From Guillardia theta CCMP2712 (lineage: Eukaryota; Cryptophyceae; Pyrenomonadales; Geminigeraceae): a stretch of DNA of 64,000 nt. Below, piece after piece: positions 57,334 to 64,000 of the stretch. A program made the position numbers and the translations under genes. The stretch's first letter is position 1. Each line of letters opens with the position of its first letter. The stretch lies in assembly GCF_000315625.1 (NCBI RefSeq), contig NW_005434612.1, forward strand, positions 205,038-269,037. The letters run 5' to 3'. The notes under the pieces are model-generated. The model was given only the letters and a program-made list of their open reading frames with translations. It ran no database searches and was not told the DNA's origin.

Positions 57334-58833
57334 ATGGGATCGGCAGCTTCGAGACAGGTAAAGATTGAGGTACATTCCCATAACCCGATTTCGTTGTCCC
57401 TTCGTCCTCATTGTCGCTTTGATTTCCCTCCTGTTCATCAGTCCTCTTCCCCCCCCTCATTATCCAGCACTTATTCACGACTTCATTGCCTCTTGCTGCT
57501 TATGTTATTCCCTCTCAGGCTCAAAAAGATGGGAGTAAAGAAAAAGACAATGCCATCATTCAAGGACGGGTACCTTTGCCTCATGCTGTCGCAATGGCTG
57601 ACGAGATCAAGGTCCCACTACCCAGGTACCAGGACTCTAAGGCGCTGTTAGAGTATGCAGTCCGGAAGATGAAAGAGGAAAACATCATTGAGGGTGTTTT
57701 GAAGTGGCAAGAAAAAGAAGTTGATGCGATCATCCCGCCTGAAGCAGAAGAGGTGTTTCAAGGGGTTTTGTTCCTCTCTCTTCTCTTACCCGTTTGCCGT
57801 AGCCCCCATCCTCCACTCGCTGCTTCCGTGGTAAGCTTCCCCAAGGCTTCTCGAAGACTGGACTCCCTGTCTTTCAGGTTTCTCAATAAACATCCTACAA
57901 GAAAGTGACTTGAGACAGCAACTAGAACGGATCTGGAACGCAAGCAGCGAAGAGGAGGCAGAGCGGGTGCAGATGGAGGAGTTCAAGTCTCTCATCTACG
58001 AGGACGAGCACTGTGTTGGTCTTGTGCCGTCCAACTTCAGAGAGAACAAGAATATTAGTCCTAACGGCATCAACCTGTCGAGCTTCCACAAAGCCAAAGA
58101 TCGCGGTCTTACAAGCCGTTATCACCTTCTCATGCTCCCTAAGGCTCGGCGGTACAACGCATGCACACTCAGCAAGCAGGATCTAGAGCTGTTGAAGCAC
58201 ATGGACACCGTCGGGCGGAGGCTCCTCCTAGCTCTTGCGGCAGCTGACTCGTTTCCTGCTGTGAGAATAGACTGAAGTCTTCTTGAGGGCTGATGAGCCT
58301 GAAACAGGACGGAGAGAGCAATCTAGATCGGCCTCTGACACGAGCAGAGCTGAAAGAGATTTCAGACAAGGTCAAGAACAACCAGCTCGACCTGGGGACT
58401 CCTTTCTACTTGTACGTCAGCTCGCCGCGAACGCTGACCTTGCTCGCTCACGTGCTCGTTGTCTTTGCAGACCAGGTGGAGGAGACCTTTGCCCTGAAGC
58501 CGCAGAAGCTCAGTGCTCACAGGTGGTGACAGCTTTCCAGGTGATGTTTCCTTGCTCTTCGTCGCCAAGAAGTCACATTCTCTCAGGTCTACCCCAACCA
58601 CAGCGTTGGCTGGCTTCACCTCCACGTCTTTGCAAGCATCGGCCTCACTCGAGCAGGGTTCGGGACTTTCATTATTCCATTCCTCCTGCCTTGCCACGAG
58701 CTCCCTTCCTAGCCGCCCACGCCTCCTCACTCTCTTCTATTTGTTCTTACATCTCGTTGTGCTTTTTGCAATCTTCCTGCCAGTTTTTGACGAGCTGATC
58801 GCAGACTCAACTACCTCACGAAGAGTCCGGTAG
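57334..58833 (+). CDS. HIT-superfamily protein with N-myristoylation-type start
   Basis: HIT proteins hydrolyse or transfer nucleotides (Ap4A/ATP adenylyltransferase, aprataxin, DcpS). The first exon is only MGSAASRQ (57334-57357), whose Gly2 and Ser6 match the N-myristoylation consensus. The second (from about 57519) is helical: AVAMADEIKVPLPRYQDSKA and KMKEENIIEGVLKWQEKEVD. The third (about 57880-58262) begins ILQESDLRQQLERIWNASSE, then EFKSLIYEDEHCVGLVPSNF and RYHLLMLPKARRYNACTLSK with QDLELLKHMDTVGRRLLLAL, a HIT N-terminal half. Later exons give QDGESNLDRPLTRAELKEIS and, at about 58588, VYPNHSVGWLHLHVFASIGL, whose L-H-L-H-V matches the catalytic His cluster, although the first His is displaced. 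The end is VFDELIADSTTSRRVR, stop at 58831-58833. Several exon borders are approximate. Confidence 0.72.
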
Positions 58834-59005
58834 GGTTCGCCAAGGGAGAGGCAGACGGTACGATGACGCCGTTGGAGCATGTTTGCACTTGGTTGAAGTC
58901 AAAGTGAGGCCATAAATGTCTTGTTGCATCATAGAAAGTTTTTTGGATACTAAAGTTACAGCTATGAGCTCAGAATTGTAGAGTGAGAGCGCACACAAAA
59001 ATCAA

Positions 59006-60861
59006 TCAAAATAGATATACTACATCCTTCTGCTCATCGCGGAAGCCTCTGTCCCAGGGGAACCGACCGTTCTCATCTGACATCACAATCTTCTTCATGT
59101 CAGACCTTGACGGTGCAAGTCAGAGAATGTACACCTGCATAATCTTGCTCATGTTCTCCGAGTCCTTTTCAGGGTTGTGAATCCTGACGTAGAGGTCTGC
59201 ATGCTAGCCGTCAGGAGCAGGAGAAGGACAGAGACAATGAATGACCTGCGAGCCTGGCGAACTTTTCATTGACAAGCTTGCTATCCTTGGCTTCCTTCAG
59301 AGCGACTCTCCTCCCATCTTGCAGCCGTCAGGGGTCAAGTCACCGCGAACAGCCCCCTCGCTACTTACCGATTAGCTTGTCAAGCCGAAGAGAGTCAGGT
59401 ACGTCAATGAGTGCGTACTTCTCCTCCAACTCTGCCACGCACTGCCGGATGATTGACCTAGCGCCCATCAGGCTCTCGCTTGTGCTCCCTACAACCAAAA
59501 TCTCGAAGCCAAACCCAAAGCTGCAAGACACAGAGCTCGTTACAAGACACCGGCAGGAAATCCAGCTCTTCCTCACCTCCCACTCAGTCCTACGGTGTAA
59601 GCAACAGGCGGAGAAGTAGTCCCGTCGACAACAACAGCGAACCCATGCTCAACTGCTTGCGAGTGTGAGTCTGCAGTCACGCATGCAGCTTACAGAGACC
59701 TATGGTCTCCCAGATCTCATCCAGCCGCTGGGCCTCGATCCCAAACTTCACTCCATGCCTGATCCACTGCTCCTTTATCCTCTCAGCCTGCATCGACTGC
59801 CTCTTGAGATCCGAAGTCGGAAAGAAGTCGAGCTGAGCGAGAGGGAGGTCACGTCTCGAGCACCACGAGGACAACAAGCCATCACCACATCCTGAATCTC
59901 TTCCGCATTGAGCCCTTCTGAATACACGTCCAACAGCTTCTCGTACGCCTGCGCCATTTAAACAAACAAGAAAAATCAGAACATCAAGATGTGCTTGCGG
60001 CCTATTAGGGGAAGACCTCATTCATCGATTCCATCTGATCGAGCTCGTTCTAAGTTCAAGTCAGAAAAGTAATCATCACAGCATTGACGACAACCAGGTC
60101 CCCCGAGGCCTCCAAGATCGATGGAACTTCCTCTGATTCACGCGACACACTGCTGAAGCACCAGCGATCAGCTCAACAGCCATGGCATTTTTCTTCATTT
60201 GCAAACCTTGCCGTCAAGCCCGAAATAAGATTCTCAACTGCAATCCGGAGATCTTGTTGACCCACTTTGAGCTTCGACTGAACCGTCTGACTTCTAGCCG
60301 AGATCAACCAAACGATGCGCCCAAGTGAACAATACGTACCGCTTCACAAACTTCTTGGAGGTGACTTGGTCCGCAAGAGGTCTCAATCTGATGAAGGTGT
60401 TCGTCCTTGGCTTATCACCTGATCATGAAGAAGCATGAGTTCGTGTCTTGAGGAGGATCAGTACCCACCTAAGGTCTTGTCCTCGCCGGAAGAACCATCC
60501 GTTGAGCTTGAGAAAGTTCTCACGTTCTCTCTCAGCGTCGGGTTAGCGGATGCTAAAGACAGGCATCAGCTCAACTAGCAGATAGAAAGGAGGGAAGGAG
60601 GGGCAATGTGGAGAAGCCCGTACCTGAGAGATGTGAAGGGAAGGTCCACGAACGGTCGGCCGAACTGGCAGCCATCGTCCGACGGTTCCACATTGAGCTA
60701 CCATGTTTGGTTGTTCCTCTAGACTGAGAGCGGGAGGATGTGCATGCAAGCTTGCGTCCTTGTCTTGTCACTGCTTCTCTAGCGATGCTCCTCATTGTTA
60801 TTCTCATCGCTCTCCCGCTCCCATCGCCCCATCCCCGCCCCATCCCCGTAAGCCCCAGCAT
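59006..60861 (-). CDS. DUF4262-like protein with probable mitochondrial leader
   Basis: The ATG at 60861 starts a Gly/Arg/Ser-rich leader (MRITMRSIAREAVTRQGRKL is the amphipathic part), which looks like a mitochondrial presequence (inference). Exons follow: NPTLRENVRTFSSSTDGSSG, DKPRTNTFIRLRPLADQVTS, QSKLKVGQQDLRIAVENLIS and VPSILEASGDLVVVNAV. Then AYEKLLDVYSEGLNAEEIQD and DFFPTSDLKRQSMQAERIKE with EQWIRHGVKFGIEAQRLDEI. Near the end are HGFAVVVDGTTSPPVAYTVG (59655-59595) and SFGFGFEILVVGSTSESLMG, the DUF4262 pattern (Gly-Phe-Ala-Val ... Ala-Tyr-Thr-Val-Gly-Leu ... Glu-Ile-Leu-Val-Val-Gly). The tail exons ADLYVRIHNPEKDSENMSKI and SDMKKIVMSDENGRFPWDRG stop at 59006. Function unknown. Confidence 0.55.
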
Positions 60862-61330
60862 GCAAGTTACAGGTTGCGCTGGGTGGGTCGGGAAAGGGGG
60901 GTAGGGTAGAGGTAGCCTTTCCTGGGAGGGTATTGATCAATTGATGAAATATGTTTTCTATAAATTTCTTTAATGGTGAATTGAGAAACTATTAAACTTT
61001 TGCCATATTCATCAGTGCTCAAACATTTTTAGACCAGAATTTGCAGGGAAAGAAAAGGAAAGTTCCAGGGAATGTGTGGGTGTAGGATCAGGGTGGGTAG
61101 TCGAGGAGGTGTAGATCGAGGAGGGTAGGGTGGTCCACCTACTGCGGAGCGTGACGGAAAACGACTGAACTTCGGTGGAGGGAGGAGAGAGGAGAGGAGA
61201 GGAGAGGAGAGGAGAGGAGAGGAGAGGAGAGGAGAGGAGAGGAGAGGCAGGAAGCTAGGTAACAGGACGTGTACTCCCTGGATTCTAAGTAGCGACGAAG
61301 ACAACGGAAAACTTCCCTGAACCCTCGAGG
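60862..61330. other. Divergent intergenic region with (GGAGA)n array
   Basis: Promoter region between the DUF4262-like gene (minus) and the membrane-protein gene (plus). 60895-61150 is mixed and AT-rich with GGGTAGGG words. A GGAGA pentamer array follows at 61186-61247, ending about 85 bases before the next ATG. Confidence 0.6.
61186..61247. repeat. (GGAGA)n pentanucleotide array
   Basis: About 12 units of GGAGA in the likely promoter or 5' UTR of the downstream membrane-protein gene. Confidence 0.9.
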
Positions 61331-62331
61331 ATGGGAGGAGAAGAGGACAATCGTCGCGCTGCGACGTTGCAGTTTGATCAGTTCCCCTTGTGGCTCAGGA
61401 AAGGACCGTGGTCACCCGCCGCGTATGCCTTCATCACGTTGGCTGTTGGGATATGGTTTTATCTTGCTCCTCGGGCTGTGGCGATGCTTCCTCCTACGCA
61501 ACTGTACGGTTCTTAGCGCGATTTCAACTCCTCTCGTTCTCTTGTTCTTTCTGTGTGCGCCCTGCACTATCGGTCACCTGCCTGTCTGTTTCTCCTTTGT
61601 TTACCAACCCCAGCCCTACCTTTCTTCTCCTCTTCCTTCTCAACCTGTATCCTTCCTTCAAAGCTTACTCGAACTCTCTCAGCATGATCACTCGTGCACG
61701 TTCATTGCATTGCACGCTGACTTGTCTTTGCAGGACCAGCGAGAGGGATCGCTGGATCTCTCTCGGCTGCTTCTTATGGTGCATGGTGATCATCGGGCTC
61801 CTCGTGTCTCGGGCTGGCGTATGGCCCATGTACACCTTCACCATGTGGTCCTGGGCCCTGATTGCCATTCGATTTCTTGCAATCTTTGTTGGAGAGAATG
61901 TTCCTATCATTCACTTTCTGGGCGAGTTTTCCCATGGGCCGGCTCTGATCAATGCTGTCATTGTCTTTGTGGTATGGTGGATGGTACTCTTCCCCATGAT
62001 CTTCTTTGTGCTCAAGAGCAAGAAGGACAGAGATTTCTTCTTCAAGTTCAACGCTTCCTTCAACCTCATCAACGTTCATGCAGTCAACATAGTGCTGGCT
62101 TACCTGATCAGAACCTTCATTCCTAGGAGTCTGGTCTTGTACGATCTATGGAGCACGCTCACTGTCTCTTTGTTCTACACTCTTCTCTACCTGTTCATCT
62201 TCGATATGAATGGGTATCACTTCTACATTATCCTGTCGCCTCGTACGCATTTCTGCTTTCTTAGTTATTCATTGATGTTGGGGATCATGGCCTTCATATA
62301 TTACTGCCTTGGCGGGAGATTTGAATTGTGA
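61331..62331 (+). CDS. Multipass membrane protein (two exons)
   Basis: The ATG at 61331 starts MGGEEDNRRAATLQFDQFPL. Exon 1 ends at 61503, and exon 2 starts at 61734 after a long pyrimidine-rich intron, with matching phase. Total about 256 residues. Hydrophobic segments: PAAYAFITLAVGIWFYLA, LGCFLWCMVIIGLLVSR, MWSWALIAIRFLAIFVG, ALINAVIVFVVWWMVLFPMI, FNLINVHAVNIVLAYLI, LTVSLFYTLLYLFIFDMNG and SLMLGIMAFIYYCLGG: about seven membrane passes. The pattern, including N-x-H-A-V-N in the middle and Y-x-F-Y-I near the end, is loosely like the FAR-17a/AIG1 or rolling-stone families, but the match is weak. The MGG start is also a possible but unlikely myristoylation site for a polytopic protein. Confidence 0.65.
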
Positions 62332-64000
62332 GTCCGGTGGGAAATGGTTCTTTGTGTCAAGTTCTATCTCCATGGTATCTCACGGACAATAATGCCGAAA
62401 AGTTTGTAGTCGCGTCACGGGATTCTAAGACGATTTTTGGTAAAAAACAATGCAGGAGTTGTTTGTCTTGGACACGTAATAAAGCAACTCAGCAGTCGGA
62501 TTCAACTCGCTGGAGTCACATAGAGCATCATTTTTGCTCTAATCCAAGATTGACTTTTCACAGAGTGGCATTTGAATAGACAGCGCCGTAATTGTCAATG
62601 TGCAGCTCTAATACAGCCGTCTGCTTTTTATCGATAGGAGAATGATACGATGTCGCAGACAGTTGCGAGTTTGGCCTAAATCATGATGATTGAAAGGTAT
62701 GCTTGGGAGGACCCTAGGAGAAGACTTTGGCTGTTTTTTTCCGATCCTTTCAAGCACATCACGCCATATCAAGACACATGTGGTGCCTCCTTCGTTCTTA
62801 TTTGTATATCTTTCCTAGAGTTATGTCGTTACCCACACGCTATTGCCTTTTTGTAGAAGGTAGACTTACGTTGAGGATGAGTTTCATGGAAAATCGGCAA
62901 ATCTCTTCACTTCAACAAAACAAAGCGATGCAGGAGAGAAAATTAAAAAACAATATCAAGATGATCCAGGGCGATCCACCCCAAACACCACCCCTCATTT
63001 GATGCACCCTACCCATCCCAGAACACGATCTGTTGTAACCACCCCGTCATGGAGCAACTATCTGTACACTAAAGAAGCAATAAAGAAAACTCACTGCTTT
63101 TGCTCACCGTATCGTAAACCAGAGCCTGCTGTTTTTGTCTCCCACCACAGCATGCAAAAAGCAGAGACAATGTGTCTTCCCTAAAGGTATGTCTGCTCTT
63201 AAACTGCTCTCTCTTCCTCTCCTCTGCTCCCTGCCATTCGGTCTCAACCGCCCCCGTCAGTCCGATCACATAACCGATTCATCTCAGTAAAGACTCACAA
63301 CCATTTGGACATGACTGGGGGACGTGACTCATGTTGGGGGACGTGACATTTTTTCCTCAATATTGTGCCTGTCGCGTCTCGTAGCCTCCGGCAAACAGCT
63401 GTCCCACCGGATCACGTTTTGTCCAAACATTTCCTGTAAATATTGAAACTTGAACAATTAATTTTCAAAGGAACAGTGGTAAATTTAAAGTCACGCGTAC
63501 CTAATATTTTTGCGTGCCCGTTGACCAGCAAAATCCTTTCCGCCTACCACCCCTACCCTGGGGTATGAGGCGTTTGAGTGGTAGTCGTAAGGGTGTGCTG
63601 ATTCCCCATGTCCCCTATCGATATAAGGGGGAATCTTATCTTCAGTACCCCCTACCCCTAGAACCATAACCGTACCCTACAGGATACCCACTGTTCCCCC
63701 ACCACCACCCACCATTTTATAACCTCACAAATTCCACAGATGTACCCCTACCCTCCTCTTATCCATGGGGTGCTCCGTTCTTATCTGCAACCTAGGCTCC
63801 GGAAAACTATACTTTTCGCAATATTTTCTTTCGATGAGACTTGAAACAAACAGCGATTGGATGCCATCTCATCTGAAAAAAGACTTTTTGGTTCAGATCA
63901 GTATCTTCCAAGAGTCATGATTTTGCGACGGTTTGAAGTAACCTCAGACCCCTACCCCCTGGTTTCCCAGTCCAAATATTAACAACTACCACCTTTATTT
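62332..64000. other. Intergenic region with C-rich tract and hairpin
   Basis: About 1.7 kb without a supported gene. 62330-63500 is AT-rich with only short frames. 63530-63760 is C-rich (CTACCACCCCTACCC, TACCCCCTACCCC). An inverted repeat GATTCCCC / GGGGAATC with a 20-base loop lies at 63600-63635. The window ends in mixed sequence with a CCCCTACCCCC word near 63950. Confidence 0.6.

Noticed and set aside
63540-63760. Telomere-like or subtelomeric sequence
   Set aside because: CCCTACC words are irregular, appear at many internal places, and do not form a tandem telomeric unit.

Overview
This is eukaryotic nuclear DNA. Genes lie on both strands, close together, and are broken by many short GT-AG introns; the ones that can be read exactly are about 45 to 170 bases long (for example 45 bases at 31288-31332, 47 bases at 25550-25596 and 71 bases at 52492-52562). 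The products are eukaryotic: the large subunit of chromatin assembly factor 1, UPF3, a MEI2-type RNA-binding protein, a SWT1-type PIN nuclease, an R2R3 MYB, RWP-RK proteins and a PAQR receptor-like protein. A large mTERF protein with a leader peptide, an ascorbate-peroxidase-type enzyme and RWP-RK genes point to a photosynthetic protist. A cryptophyte such as Guillardia theta fits best, but that is an inference. A run of 100 N at 21423-21522 is an assembly gap. I saw no rRNA, tRNA, CRISPR array or transposase.

Layout. 0.35-3 kb: minus-strand EF-hand-like gene whose introns carry trinucleotide arrays. 3.65-6.57 kb: minus-strand mTERF gene. 7.4-10 kb: a small plus-strand membrane protein, a minus-strand coiled-coil gene and a WW-domain gene. 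10.7-12.4 kb: two nearly identical RWP-RK genes in tandem. 13.2-14.4 kb: PAQR gene. 14.9-15.8 kb: PH-like protein. 16.8-20.6 kb: large IQ/coiled-coil/MORN protein. 20.6-22.4 kb: longin-like gene interrupted by the gap. 22.7-25.1 kb: membrane-anchored collagen-like gene. 25.4-26.7 kb: peroxidase-ankyrin fusion. 27.5-28.9 kb: UPF3. 29.2-30.4 kb: histidine phosphatase. 30.6-30.9 kb: an array of 66 GAGCA units. 31-33.6 kb: SWT1-like PIN nuclease. 34.5-38 kb: CAF-1 large subunit. 38.1-39.7 kb: R2R3 MYB. 39.7-43.1 kb: a long gene-poor stretch of GC-rich and C-rich repeats. 43.1-45.7 kb: MEI2-like gene. 46.2-47.7 kb: coiled-coil/PDZ gene. 47.7-50.3 kb: GC-rich block and an unresolved region. 50.4-51.9 kb: unrecognised multi-exon gene. 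52.0-52.8 kb: membrane protein. 52.9-56.9 kb: C2 domain followed by HEAT repeats. 57.3-58.8 kb: HIT-like protein with a myristoylation-type start. 59-60.9 kb: DUF4262-like protein with a probable mitochondrial leader. 61.3-62.3 kb: multipass membrane protein. 62.3-64 kb: intergenic.

The genes do not form operons. Several act in related processes (RNA surveillance by UPF3 and SWT1, chromatin assembly, transcription), but this looks like ordinary dispersal. The most unusual items are the collagen-like gene, where every readable intron within the Gly-X-Y region keeps the repeat phase; the peroxidase-ankyrin fusion; the probable C2-HEAT fusion; the RWP-RK duplication whose homology covers almost only the reading frame; and a recurring intergenic repeat made of GC-rich palindromic blocks beside ACCCCTACC-type tracts.
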